The position numbers and the translations under genes were made by a program. This document shows positions 24,386 through 36,906 of a stretch of 64,000 nt of DNA, in pieces; the stretch's first letter is position 1; each line of letters begins with the position of its first letter. The DNA is from Nicotiana tabacum (Eukaryota; Streptophyta; Magnoliopsida; Solanales; Solanaceae): contig NC_134081.1 in assembly GCF_000715075.1 (NCBI RefSeq), forward strand, positions 107,000,108 through 107,064,107, written 5' to 3'. The notes under the pieces are model-generated. The model saw only the letters and a list, made by a program, of their open reading frames with translations. It had not been told where the DNA came from and did no database searches.

Positions 24386-25369
24386 AGTTTAAGTTCTGAA
24401 AATGGGACTTCATCCCATTTTTCATTTTTCCCGATTTGGAGCTCAGATTGAGGCGGTAGTTGGGAGAATTTCAGAGAAAATAATGGGGTAAGTGTTCTTA
24501 ACTCAATATTGGTTAAATTACCTGAATCCATGGTTGTTTTTAACGTTTAATCGGTGAATTTAGTTGTAAAAAATGTGAAAAACCCTCTTGGTTTAAATTT
24601 AAGATTTGGACGTCGATTTTGTATTGGAATTCGATAAAATTGGTATGGTTGAACTCGTATCGGAATGGGTGTTCGGATTCCATAAAACGTATGTCGGGTC
24701 TCAAGAAGCAAGTCCTGCGTTGACTTTTTGGAATAAATTTTTAAGTCAACGTATTATTATCCGGAATTGTTTCCGATGAATTTTTAATAAAGTTATACAA
24801 TTAATTTGGATAGATTTGAGATGTCCGGAGGTCAATTCAAGCAAGAAGGCTATTTTGGAATATCGGCCTAACATCAAAAAAGGTATGTGTGTTGCTTAAC
24901 CTCGAGTGGGGGAATTACCCCTTAGGCATCGAGTCTTATGTGCCATTTCTGAAAGGTGAAAAGCCGTGTACGCAAGGTGACGAGTACATACTCGGGCTTA
25001 TATGTGTGAAATTCATTGAGTTAAAGTCTTGGGCAAATTGTGTAGTAATTTGGATAATTGTTAGTATTTATTAAACATCTAATTGCCATGCCTAAATCTT
25101 TGTGTGGGGCCTTCGGCTATTTGTTGTAAAATTAATTAATTTGGTTGTATCTTTGGAAATCTGGTTGTGGCCATTGGGTAAATTGTGATATGAATTGATT
25201 TTGTTATGTTGTCGTGATATTTTCCCGTGTAAATTGTGTGTTGTGTGAGTTATTATTTTGAGGAGATAAGGGTGGCATTTCACCGTTGATATTATGTGGG
25301 TATAAGGGTGGCATTTCACTATAGTAGTGTTTGTTGGAATATTGTCTGGGTGGAGCGATAAAGGCGGCT

Positions 25370-25480
25370 ATAGGAGCGATAAGGGTGGCTATAGGAGCTA
25401 TAAGGGTGGCTATTGATATTGTCAGGGCGGAGGGATAAGGGTGGCTATAGGAGAGATAAGGGTGGGTATTGTCAGGGTTG
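25370..25480 (+). repeat. GATAAGGGTGGCTATAGGAG short tandem array in LTR1
   Basis: About five degenerate units of roughly 21 bases. The same array is present in LTR2 (41636-41750) at the same relative place, so it predates the duplication of the LTRs. Confidence 0.85.
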
Positions 25481-26068
25481 ATATGTGATGATGTGGGGTT
25501 GTTGCGTTGGAAATTTTTATGTGATGTTGTGATTTTTATTGTGTTTATTTTTATTCCTATTATTTTGTATATTATATTGCACAGGCTATTAGACTAGTGA
25601 GTATCTTGATTGTACCTCGTCTCTACTCCACTGAGGTTAGTCTCGATACTTACTGGGTACCGACCGTGGTGTACTCATACTACACTTCTGCACATTTTTG
25701 TGCAGAGCCAGGTATTAGAGATATCGGACATGAGCAGAGTTAAAGCAGGATCGTAAGGATTCAAGGTAAAGTTGCTTGGTCGTCGCAGTCCCTTGGAGTC
25801 TTTTCATTTCAGTGTACTGTTAATTTTTAATCAAATAATATTGTATATTCGGTCCTCGTGATCATTCCATGTATTTAGTTAGAGTTCGTGACTCAGTACT
25901 ACCAGTCTTGGGAGGTTGTATATTCATTTTTGTTCCGTTGTTAGTTTTGATTACTTATTTAATTCAAAAAAACAAAATGGCTTCAAAATGTAATTGAAAT
26001 CGCTTACCTAGTCTTAGAGACTAGGTGTCATAACGACGCCTGTGGTGAGATTTTGGGTCGTGACAAGT

Positions 26069-26080
26069 TGGTATGAAAGC
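26069..26080 (+). other. Primer-binding site of element E (degenerate)
   Basis: TGGTATGAAAGC follows the LTR end after AGT; two positions differ from TGGTATCAGAGC. Confidence 0.75.
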
Positions 26081-26264
26081 TCTAGGTTCATAGGTTCTAC
26101 GAGTCACAAACGAGTCTAGTAGAGTCTTGCGAATCCGTACGGAGATATCTGTACTTATCTTCGAGAGGCTAAAGAACTGTTAGGAAATTTCCACTTCTTT
26201 TATTCCTGTCGTGCGAATTTGTTAATTGTGAAATTTGAGCCTTTGTATCTCTATTCTCTCACAG

Positions 26265-26691
26265 ATAGTGAGGACACGTGCTACCGGGTTAGCTGAGCGG
26301 CACCCGCATATACTGCTAGAGCTGCAAGAGGCTGGAGCCGATGCAGAGGTTGAGGTAGAGGTCAAAGAAGGGCACGTGCCGTGACTAGAGCACTTGTCAG
26401 CACAACAGTAGAGGAGCCACCAGTAGCTCCAGTTGGGGGACAGGTACCAGAAGTACTTGTTGTTACTCCCGAACTTCAGGAGACTTTGGCGGATTGATCT
26501 CTGTTGCACCAAATATTTCGCAGATTGGGGGAATAGCGCAAACTCCTACCACAACTCCAGAGCAGCAGGTTCACGTTGGTCAGGTTCCGGGTGTAGTACT
26601 GGTACAACATGTTATTCCGGTTCGGCCTGAGGTAAGGCCAGTGGCATCAAAAGAAAAACAAAAGAGACTTGAGAGGTTTAAGAGGTATAGT
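26265..26691 (+). pseudogene. gag: Element E gag, 5' part (broken)
   Basis: Recognisable by comparison with the tandem partner (43724 onward) and with J: a short leader of basic, Gly/Arg-rich sequence followed by a Pro/Thr/Val-rich stretch. The expected ATG after TTCTCTCACAG is ATA (26265-26267). Frameshifts and an internal loss of about 40 bases near 26495 disrupt it. The frame is interrupted at 26691 by element F and resumes at 36912 with the expected Gag sequence after one copy of ATAGT is discounted. Gag forms the particle that packages the RNA; this copy cannot be translated as one protein. Confidence 0.8.
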
Positions 26692-29600
26692 TGTAACGAC
26701 CCGACTTGTCATTTTAAGAATTTAAGTCCCGTCTGGAGGCATAAGGCCCTGAGAAGCTTCTTATTATGTGTATTGACTTGCGTGCGTAGTTAAATTCAGT
26801 TACCGGATGATTCGGAGTGATTTGGGACACTTGGTCCCCAAAACGGAAGCTTAAGTGTTAGAATTTTTACCGTAGTCAAAACGGTGTGAAGAAGACTCTG
26901 GAATGGAATTTTGATGATTTCAATAGTTCCGTATGGTGATTATGGACTTAGGAGCATGTCCGGAAAATTATTTGGAGGTCTGTAGAGGAATTTGGCATGA
27001 AATGGCGAAAGATGAATTTTTGGGAAGTTTGATCGGGGGGTTGACTTTTTGATATCGGGGCCGGAATCCGATTCTGGAAATTGGAATTGCTTCGTTATGT
27101 CAATTATGACTTGTGTGCAAAACATGAAGTCATTCCAGATTGATTTGATGTGTTTCGGCACAAGATATAGAATTTGAAATCTCAAAGTTCATTAGGCTTG
27201 AATTGGGGTATGATTCGTGGCTTTGATGTTGTTTGATTTGATTTGAGGCCTCGAGCAGGTTCGTGTTATGTATTGGGACTGGTTGGTACGATTGGACGGG
27301 GTCCCGGGGGCCTCGGGTTTTATTCGGGGTGGTTCCGGAACAAGTTTGGGTTATTTGATGCTGCTGGTTGCCGGTTCTGGTGTTGTTCTTTGCATTCGCG
27401 AGGAGCCTCTCGCGTTCGCGAAGAAAGATTTTTCTGTTGGGACTTTGTTCTTCGCGTTCACGAAGAGGTTCTCGCGTTCACGAAGAGGTTCTCGCATTCG
27501 CGAAGAAGGAAATTTTGTTGTTCGTCGTCTTATATTAGAAGCTTATATCTCGCAATCTATAAGGAATTTGGAGACAATCCAAAAGTAAAAATTGTAGCCC
27601 TTTGTGTCTAGTTTTCATAAAGGTAAACCATTTTGAATTTGGAGTTGTATATAAAAAGTTATTGTGGATACACTACAAGTTGTCCGAGAAGAGTTTGGAA
27701 ATCTCTGTTGCACAGGGCTGACTTTGGAAGCTTATATTTCGCAATTTATAAAGAATGGGGAGATGAGCAACAAATGCAAGTTATAGCCCTTTGCATCTAG
27801 TTTCCATAAAGTTAAACCATTTGTCATTTGCAGATTTGTAGAAAACGTTATGACCATTATACTAGAGGTTGTCTGAGAAGAGTTTGAAAATGGTTGTTGG
27901 AGAATTTGTTCATCGCGAACGCGAGGAAAGGGTCGCGAACGCGAAGAACAAATCCCTGGGCAGCAGAATAAAGTCCAAATTCATCTCATTCTTCCATTTT
28001 TGGACCAAGGAAGCTCGGGTGAGGCGATTTTTCGAGAGTCTTTCAAGGGAAACGTTGGGGTAAGAATTCCTAACTTAATTTTGGTTAAATTACATGAATC
28101 TATTGTTGTTTTTATCACTAAATTAGTGAATTGGGTAGAAAATGGTAAAACCCCTCTAGACATTAATTTAAGATTTGAAGGGCGATCCGTTTATCGAAAT
28201 TTGATAATTTTGGTATGGTTGAACTCGTATTGGAATGGGTGTTCGGATTTTTTTAAAAAAATTTCGGGTTCCAAGGGGCGGGCCCCGCGCCGACTTTTTA
28301 GAATAAAATTTTAAGTTGGTATTTTATTATCCGGAACAGTTTTTGATGAATTTTAATAAAGTGATACAATTAATTAAGATAGATTTGAGCTATCCGGAGG
28401 TCAATTCAAGCAAGAAGACGATTTTGGAATATCGGCACAACTTCCATAAGGTAAGTGTCTTGCTTAACCTTGAGTGGGGGAAATACCCCTTAGGCATTGA
28501 GTATTATGTGCAAATTGTGTAATTGAAAATCATGTACGCGAGGTGACGAGTACGTACTTGGTTTATATGTGCAAATTTCGTTGATTAAAATCCTTAGACG
28601 CCCTTATGTATTAAGTTGGAAATTATTAGCACTTATTAAATCCTCTATTTATCATGCCTAGATCCCTGTTTGTTGAGATTTTTTTTATATGATGATTTGG
28701 TGTGATTGCCACCTTGAATTTATGTGAAATATTATTTTGTTGAATTGTTCACTCCCGGATATTTTTGTTAAGATTTTTGTGCACATTATGGTCGAGCCAT
28801 GGGCTCCTTATTGTGGAAAATGATGTATTGTTGGTTTCTGTTGTAAGTTGAAATATTTGAGCACTTGATGAGCCATTTATGATATGTGATCACTTAATGT
28901 GCAGTTGTTGAAATCATATTTACTTTAGGACTACGGAACGGTATTCCGGGAGATCCCCTTACCCTGCATATTTACTTTGGGACTACGGAACGGTATTCCG
29001 GGAGATCCCTCTGCCCTGCATATTTACTTTGGGACTACGGAACGGTATTCTGGGAGATCCCCCTGCCTTGCATATTTACTTTTGGACTACGGAACGGTAT
29101 TCCGGGAGATCCACGTGCCCTGCATATTTACTTTGGGACTACAAAACGGTATTCCGGGAGATCCCCCTGCCCTGCATGTTTACTTTGGGACTACAGAACG
29201 GTGTTCCGGGAGATCCTCCTGTCTTGCATATTTACTTTTGGGACTACGAGGCGGTATCTCGGGAGATCCCCCTGTCTTGCATATTTACTTTTTGGGACTA
29301 CGAGGCGGTACCTCGGGAGTGCCCTTTGTTGATATTTTTCTATGGATGCACTTGCCTTTGGTTATTTTATTTTTCTGTGATATGTAAATTCTGGTGTTCT
29401 TCCATAATGTATTATTTGATTTTATTATGTGTTTTGCATTCCTTGTTGTATTGTATTGTATTGGCTTTGGCTCCTTGTAAAAGACTCTACAGATTTGTGT
29501 TTATGGTTTTTACTGGTTTTCGAGAATTGAGTTGTTTCGAATAAAAGAAATTGCTATTTTGTTTTAATTTAATAATTTTTACATCAAAATTAGTAGTTAT

Positions 29601-30594
29601 CGGATGCTTCATTTTAATTGGAATGTCATTTTCTTCACCCAAATGGTTTCTACAATAAATTTATTCCTTTGCTGATTTCTTACTTGATTTAAAGATTTTA
29701 ACCTTACTTTAGTGAAAATAAATTGATCCTGCGGATCTTATATACATTGATATTTTGACACGTGAGTGGTCCGTGTGATGGTGATAGAAATATGGGCGCG
29801 TGGTGCCGTGGAAACAAATATGAATGTGGGTTGAGACCCGTAATTTTTATGATTGTGAATGAGGTGTCACATGGTGACTTTTACTTGAAAATATATTTAT
29901 TGGAAAGTATTATATCCTGAAAATTATCATTTGAAAAACATATAGGCGAAATAATTTATATTTGAAGGACTTGATTAATTGGTTGTACTTGTGTTCCTTA
30001 TTCGTTTAAGCAATAATTTTGATGTTCTTGTTGCATTGTTGTTATATCACTGGTTGATTTTGTTGTTATCATTGCTTGTTATTTTCCAGTATTATTTTGT
30101 ATACTATATTGTACAGGTTATTAGACTAGTGAGTGTCTTGACTATACCTCGTCTCTACTCCACTGAGGTTAGTCTTGATACTTACTGGGTACCGACCGTG
30201 GTATACTCATACTATACTTCTGCACATTTTTGTGCAGAGTCAGGTATTGGAGGTATCGGACCCGGACAGAGTTAGAGTGTGATTGTAAGGATTAAAGGTA
30301 GAGATTCTTGGTTGCCGCAGTCCCTTGGAGTCTGTTCATTTCATTGTACTGTTAATTTTTAATCAAATAGTATTGTATATTTGGTCCTCGTGATCATTCC
30401 ATGTATTCAGCTAGAGTTTGTGACTCAGTACTACCAGTCTTGGGAGGTTGTATATTCTTATTTGTCCCGCTGTTAGTTTTGATTACTTATTTAATTAAAA
30501 AAAATAGTTTCAAAAATGTAATTGAAATCGGCTTACCTAGTATTAGAGACTAGGTTCCATCACGATGCCTGTGTCAGGGTTTTGGGTCGTGATA
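26692..30594 (+). mobile_element. Element F 5' LTR
   Basis: Starts TGTAACGACCCGACTTGTC at 26692 after ATAGT and ends TTGGGTCGTGATA at 30594; about 3.9 kb. It contains a TCGCGTTCGCGAAG array (27395-27510, and a few words at 27910-27950), donor-like sites at about 28059 and 28449, the GAGGTGACGAG core at 28540 between GTACG and CGTAC arms, the 52-bp tandem array (28918-29330), and the stem-loop CTGCACATTTTTGTGCAG at 30220-30237. It matches the 3' LTR (33200-36906) with several indels, so the insertion is not recent. Confidence 0.92.
28918..29330 (+). repeat. 52-bp tandem array with a hairpin per unit, F 5' LTR
   Basis: Eight units of 51-54 bases. Each has an inverted pair around CGGTA: units 1-4 have CGGAA...TTCCG, and units 7-8 have CGAGG...CCTCG (TCTCG in unit 7). 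Because 52 is not a multiple of 3 and the unit lacks stops, frames of 136 and 171 codons run through the array; these are not genes. Confidence 0.95.
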
Positions 30595-30597
30595 AGT

Positions 30598-30609
30598 TGG
30601 TATCAGAGC
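30598..30609 (+). other. Primer-binding site of element F
   Basis: Exact TGGTATCAGAGC after the 5' LTR and the spacer AGT. Confidence 0.88.
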
Positions 30610-31567
30610 TCTAGGTTCATAGGTTCTACGAGTCACGAACGAGTTTAGTAGAGTCTTGCGGATCGGTACGGAGACATCTGTACTTTTCTTCGAGAGGCTA
30701 TAGAGCTAGTAGGAAGAATTCACTTCTTTTATTCCTTATCGTGCGGCATTTATTCAGCTTGAAGTATATATCTTATGTTCTTTTGCATCCACTCATATAT
30801 GAAATTGCGCACTCGATATCAACTATGCGCCAACGGTTTGTGATACTACCGAGGGGTTATAAGGGTGCCAGGTTTGTTCAATCATTGTTACAACGTGTCG
30901 CCCAGAGCGGAAGTATTTAGAGATCATTTAGTTATGCACATGGGGGTGCAGTAGGTTCTGACTTTTGGTTAGTAAGTATGATCTTAAGAACGTTTAATTA
31001 ATTGCCTAATCATCACAATCGTGGTAGGGTCACGAGGTGGATGTAGATATGAAAATAGTTGGTGGTATTAGAGACTATGTAGTTCGTATGGGATTTCTAT
31101 TTAGCGAAGGGTACATACTGGCAGCCAAGGCACTGGAGAAAGCGAGTTTAACTGTCACGCGGGTGACATGCGCCAAATAAATGGCTTGAGGTGTCTTATG
31201 ACCGGTGAAGGTTAGTATTGTGGATCATCGGCATGTGTCCTATGGCTTCGCGCCAAGTGATGGGAGTCCACTATCAACGATCAAATTGCGGGGTCATGTG
31301 CTATATCAGTTTTGGCCTGAGATGTATTTACGTGGTAATGAAAGGTTCTCCGAAACTTGTATATGAGTAAGGGGTGAGATTTGGATGGGATGATGCTGGG
31401 GCTTATGGTATTCCTGCGTCCTTAATAATTCTACATTTCAGTACCAGCGGGGTCACAACAACAATTTCAAAATATTCGGGGTGCTACAGTAATTTATTTT
31501 AATGCACCATCGGCACGGGGTTCTTACAGTGGTTATTCCAGTTAATACTCCATGTGCATGGTTAGTT

Positions 31568-31644
31568 AGAGGTGGAGGACGGGCAGGTATAGGGCGCCTA
31601 AGAGGTGGAGGACAGGCGGGTATAGGGCGCCTAAGAGGTGGAGG
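31568..31644 (+). repeat. 33-bp tandem duplication in the F gag remnant
   Basis: Anchor AGAGGTGGAG recurs at 31568, 31601 and 31634. The unit is 11 codons and corresponds to the Gly/Arg-rich linker after the zinc knuckle in related gag genes. Confidence 0.9.
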
Positions 31645-32837
31645 CCCGACCCGTTGATATAATCGCTATGATTTTGGCTGAGACCGATACACCAGATGGT
31701 GTCGTTACAGGTACGATACTGATTCTGTTATAAGATGATATTTTCCCTTAATTTGATTCGGTTCTGAATATTGAGGTGAGCCCCCCTATTATGCTCCACT
31801 TTTGGGTGAGCTTTGTAAATTTGTGACTTACTTATATGTTTATCCCTGTTGGAAGATTTAAAGATGTGAGCCCGTGTCTCTCATTTTATTTTTGTGCACC
31901 ATTTAGGGCTATAAGTCCAAAAGCAAAATTTTATTATTCATTACAGTGGGTTTTGATGTGATTTCGGAATAATTGATTTCAATTTTTATAAATTATATGC
32001 CCTACCGGTATGAGGGTTCGTTATGTGTTAAGAAAAATATTTACGAAATTTATTGAAAAGAAGAAAGAAAGGAAATTGAAATTCAGTTGGCACAATGTGC
32101 AAAATACTTGTGATTCGGAGTTGAGGACGAGATTCACGCATTTTTACATGATGTGAAATATTTAAACCGGGCTACAAGCCGCGGTGAAAGTTATATAAGG
32201 ACGAGGTCCTTGTGGTGAAATATATATGAGTTTAAAATTCTCCCTTTGTAAAATGTAATTTATACAATAATATTAATAGGGAGTCATGCCTGTTAGGCTT
32301 ATCTGATAATTCTTGTATATTTTTTGTGTATATTCAGCCATTTTCGTGTTGTAAACATTGAGTTTTAACCTATAAGATGAGTGCCCAGGTGGCGTTAAAT
32401 GTGACTCCTTAAATCGGGCAAATAGTTATGAGGTCTTCATGCCTCACATTATGTTGTCAGTATTGTGAAAAATTTGAAACGAGGTACTGGTTAATATGAG
32501 ATTAACTGATGATGCTGGAATTAATTATGAATAGCTTTTAAGACCTGAGATGTGGTGATGAGCATACATATGATGTACTTCATGTCCTGATATCATAATG
32601 ATAATGCAATGCTTGTAATTCTAAGATCAGTGTTATTGATATATATACATTGGGATGTGTTGTTAGGAGTTGTTTTGGTGTTACTCTGGCAGGTGGATAG
32701 GCCCATTTACAGGGGAGACTCTGCCGAAATTTTGTGAAAAATTTGGGAGTTAAAAAAATTTGGGAGATTGATATGTGTGAAAGAAGAGATAAATTATGTT
32801 ATGTGTTTGAGGATGAATGATCCTAAGCGGGGAAGGA

Positions 32838-33199
32838 TGTAACACTCCAGAAAATTTTTGAAGTACTTCAACACTATCAAGAAAGTTGATGTGTGCGTAG
32901 GAACGAGTTGCTATAGCCAGTTGAGAATAATACCGTGCGTTGTTATGGAAAAAAATAAAAATAAAAATAAAGAAATCAGGCCTTTTGAAAAAGTATGGAG
33001 TCTAAGAAATTGGTCTTAAAGTTTACAAATATGGATAAAAGGAATAATCTAAATTTAGATGGTATTGTCGGGCTTATCTCAAATGCGGTAATATGGGATC
33101 AACCATGAGTATATGTGTAAAAGTAAAATCATCGATTTGGTAACCTCAGAATAATTCTTTGCACGTTCGAGGACGAACGTTTGTTTAAGAGGTAGAGAA
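32838..33199 (+). mobile_element. Remnant of an LTR start (TGTAACACTCC type) plus 3'-end signals of F
   Basis: TGTAACACTCCAGAAAATTT at 32838 matches the first about 90 bases of LTR X (46292), preceded by a purine-rich stretch as at a true LTR border. It is not an LTR here: it is followed by about 250 bases of other sequence, the palindrome ACGTTCGAGGACGAACGT (33163-33180), a purine tract AAGAGGTAGAGAA and the actual 3' LTR at 33200. E has the same arrangement at 39014-39322. Confidence 0.8.
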
Positions 33200-36100
33200 T
33201 GTAACAACTCGACTTGTCGTTTCAAGAATTTAAGCCTCGTCTGGCGGCATAAGGTCCTAAGAAACTTCTTATTATGTGTATTGACTTGCGTGCGTGGTTG
33301 AATTCAGTTACCGGATGATTCAGAGTGATTTGGGACACTTGGTCCCCAAAACGGAAGCTTAAGTCTTAGGATTTTTACCGTAGTCGGAACTGTGTGAAGA
33401 CGACTCCGGAATGGAATTTTGATGATGTCAATAGCTCCATATGGTGATTATGGACTTAGGAGCATGTCCGGAAAATTATTTGGAAGTCTGTAGAGGAATT
33501 TGGCTTGAAAAGGCGAAAGATGAATTTTTGGGAAGTTTGACCGGGGGGTTGACTTTTTGATACAGGGCCGGAATCCGATTCTGGAAATTGGAATCGCTTC
33601 GTTATGTCAATTATGACTTGTGTGCAAAATATGATGTCATTCCAGATTGATTTGATGTGTTTCGGCACAAGATATAGAATTTGAAATCTCAAAGTTCATT
33701 AGGCTTGAATTGGGGTATGATTCGTAGCTTTGATGTTGTTTGATGTGATTTGAGGCCTCGATTAGGTTCGCGTTATGTATTGGGACTGGTTGGTACGATT
33801 GGACGGGGTCCCGGGGGCCTCGGGTTTTATTCGGGGTGGTTCCAGAACAAGTTTGGGTTATTTGATGCCGTTGGTTGCCGGTTCTGGTGTTGTTCTTTGC
33901 ATTCGCGAGGAGCCTCTCGCGTTCGTGAAGAAAGATTTTTCTGTTGGGACTTTGTTTTTCGCGTTCGCGAAGAGGTTCTCGCGTTCGGGAAAAAGAAAAT
34001 TTTGTTGTTCGTCGTCTGATGTTAGAGGCTTAAATCTCGCAATCTATAAGAAATTTGGAGATGATCCAAAAATAGAAATTATAGCCCTTTGTGTCTAGTG
34101 TTCCAAAAGATAAACCATTTGGCATTTGGAGTTGTGAATCAAAAGTTATGGTGGATACACTACAAGCTGTCCTATAAGAGTTTGGAAATCTCTGTTGCAC
34201 AGGACGGACTTTGGAAGCTTATATTTCGCAATCTATAAGGAATGGGGAGATGAGCAACAAATGCAAGTTATAGCCCTTTGAGTCTAGTTTCTAGAAAGTT
34301 AAACCAGTTGTCATTTGGAGATTTCGGGTAAGGCGAGTTTTCGAGAGTTTTTCAAGGGAAACGTTGGGGTAAGAATTCCTAACTTGATTTTGGTTAAATT
34401 ACATGAATCTATTTTTGTTTTTATCGCTAAATTAGTGAATTGGGTTGAAAATGGTAAAATTCCTCTAGACTTTAATTTAAGATTTGAAGGGAGATCCATT
34501 TATCGAAATTTGATAATTTTGGTATGGTTGAACTCGTATCGGAATGAGTATTCGGATTTCGTAAAAATTTTGTCGGTTTTCGAGGGGCGGGCCCCGTGCC
34601 GACTTTTTAGAATAAAATTTTAAGTTGGTGTTTTATTATCCGGAATTGTTTCCGATGAATTTTAATGAAGTGATACAATTAATTTGGATAGATTTGAGCT
34701 GTCCGGAGGTCAATTCAAGCAAGAAGGCGATTTTGGAATATATGCACAACTTCAAAAAGGTAAGTGTCTTGCTTAACCTCGAGTGGGGGAAATACCCCTT
34801 AGGCATTGAGTATTATTTGCAAATTGTGTAATTGAAAATCATGTACGCGAGGTGACGAGTACATACTTGGTTTATATGTGCAAATTTCGTTGATTAAAAT
34901 TCTTAGACGCCCTTATGTATTAAGTTGGAAATTATTGGCACTTATTAAATCCTCTATTTGTCATGCCTAGATCCCTATTTGTTGAGATTATTTTTATATG
35001 ATGATTTGGTGTGATTGCCACCTTGAATTTATGTGAAATATTATTTTGTTGAGTTTTTCACTCCCGAATATTTTTTTTAAGATTTTTGTGCACATTATGG
35101 TCGAGCCATGGGCTCCTTATTGTGGAAAATGATGTATTATTGGTTTCCGTAGCAAGTTGAAATATTTGAGCACTTGATGAGCCATTTATGATATGTGAGC
35201 ACTTAATGTGCAGCTGTTGAAATCATATTTACTTTGGGACTACGGAACAGTATTCCGGGAGATCCCCATGCCCTGTATATTTACTTTGGGACTACGGAAC
35301 AGTATTCCGTGAGATCCCTCTGCCATGCATATTTACTTTGGGACTACGGAACGATATTTCAGGAGATCCCCCTGCCTTGCATATTTACTTTGGGACTACG
35401 GAACGGTATTCCGGGAGATCCCCCTACCCCCCTGCCCTACATATTTACTTTTGGACTACGGAACGGTATTCCGGGAGATCCCCCTGCCCTGCATATTTAC
35501 TTTGGGACTACAGAACGGTATTCCGGGAAATCCTCCTGTCTTGCATATTTACTTTTGGGACTACGAGGCGGTACCTCGGGAGATCCCCCCTGTCTTGCAT
35601 ATTTATTTTTGGGACTACGAGGCGGTACCTCGGGAGTGCCCTTTGCTGATATTTTTCTATGGATGCACTTGCCTTTGGTTATTTTATTTTTCCGTGATAT
35701 GTAAATTCTTGTGTTCTTTCGTGATGTATTATTTGATTTTATTATGTGTTTTGCATTCCTTGTTGTATTGTATTGGATTTAGCTCCTTGTACAAGACTCT
35801 ACAGATTTGTGCTTATGGTTTTTACTGGTTTTCGAGAATTGAGTTGTTTTGAATAAAAGAAATTGCTATTATGTTTCAATTTAATAAATTTTACATCCAA
35901 ATTAGTAGTTATCGGATGCTTCATTTTAATTGGAATGTCATTTTCTTCACCCAAATGGTTTCTAAAATAAATTCATTCTTTTGTTGATTTCTTACTTGAT
36001 TTAAAGATTTTAACCTTACTTTAGTGAAAATAAATTGATCCTGCGGATCTTATATACATTGATATTTTGACACGTGAGCGGTCCGTGTGATGGTGATAGA

Positions 36101-36906
36101 AATATGGGCACCAGGTGCCGTGGAAAAAAATATGAAAGTGGGCTGAGACCAGAAATTTTTATGATTGTGAAATAAGGTGTCACATGGTGACTTTTACTTG
36201 AAAATATATTTATTGAAAAGTATTATATCCTAAAAATTATCATTTGAAAAACATATAGGCGAAAGAATTTATATTTGAAGGACTCGATTAATTGGTTGTA
36301 CCAGTGTTCCTTATTCGTTTGAGCAATAAATTTTATGTTCTTGTTGCATTGTTGTTATATCACTAGTTGATTTTGTTGTTATCATTGCTAGTCATTTTCC
36401 AGTATTATTTTGTATACTATATTGCACAGGTTATTAGACTATTAAGTGTCTTGACTGTACCTCGTCTCTACTCCACTGAGGTTAGTCTTGATACTTACTA
36501 GGTACCGAGCGTGGTGTAGTCATACTACACTTCTGCACATTTTTGTGCAGAGTCGGGTATTGGATGTATCGGACCCGGACAGAGTTAGATTGTGATCGCA
36601 AGGATTCAAGGTAGAGCTGCTTGGTCGTCGCAGTCCTTGGAGTCTGTTCATTTCATTGTACTGTTAATTTTTAATCAAACAGTATTGTATATTTGGTCCT
36701 CATGATCATTTCATGTATTCAGCTAGAGTTCGTGACCCAGTTCTACCAGTCTTAGGAGGTTGTATATTCTTATTTGTCCCGCTGTTAGTTTTGATTACTT
36801 ATTTTATTTAAAAAAATAGCTTCAAAAATATAATTGAAATCGGTTTACCTAGTATTAGAGACTAGATGCCATCACGATGCCTGTGGCGGAATTTTGGGCC
36901 GTGATA
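33200..36906 (+). mobile_element. Element F 3' LTR
   Basis: Begins TGTAACAACTCGACTTGTC and ends TTTTGGGCCGTGATA at 36906, followed by ATAGT (36907-36911), identical to the 5 bases before the 5' LTR (26687-26691). It is about 200 bases shorter than the 5' LTR, chiefly because of a deletion near 34320 that removes a second CGCGAACGCGA block. It repeats all internal landmarks, including the 52-bp array (35228-35640) and the stem-loop at 36533-36550. Confidence 0.92.
35228..35640 (+). repeat. 52-bp tandem array, F 3' LTR
   Basis: Eight units as in the 5' LTR, with a small local duplication of C-rich sequence near 35428. The last two units again carry CGAGG...CCTCG arms in place of CGGAA...TTCCG. 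Frames of 103-175 codons through it are array artefacts. Confidence 0.95.

Larger units (their letters stand above)
23333..26065 (+). mobile_element. Element E 5' LTR (LTR1)
   Basis: Begins TGTAACGACCCGACTTGTC and ends TTTTGGGTCGTGACA. It matches LTR2 (39323-43517) but is about 1.4 kb shorter because of internal deletions relative to LTR2, mainly near 25105 (about 270 bases) and near 25545 (about 1.2 kb). It carries the GCGATCGCGTAG array, donor-like GTAAGT near 24487, the AGGTGACGAG core at 24974, a GATAAGGGTGGCTATAGGAG array at 25370-25480 and the stem-loop CTGCACATTTTTGTGCAG at 25688-25705. Confidence 0.88.
30595..33199 (+). mobile_element. Element F interior: mosaic, gag remnant, no pol
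   Basis: Only 2.6 kb. The first part (about 30610-31490) is non-coding; near 31430-31490 it resembles the LARD interior of C around 17750. The second part (about 31490-31730) is a gag tail fragment with an in-place 33-bp duplication (31568-31633). The rest (about 31730-32837) matches the non-coding block that follows gag in E and its partner. No protease, RT, RNase H or integrase motif is present. The zinc-knuckle segment is missing at 31533-31540, where a single copy of TTATTCCA replaces the two that flank the knuckle in E. F must have used proteins supplied by another element. Confidence 0.85.

Noticed and set aside
28977..29544. Two long overlapping open frames (136 and 171 codons)
   Set aside because: They arise from the stop-free 52-bp tandem array read in different frames; there is no start context, family motif or codon pattern, and the 3' LTR gives the same artefact.
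35234..35852. Three overlapping frames of 103-175 codons
   Set aside because: Same tandem-array artefact in the 3' LTR of F.
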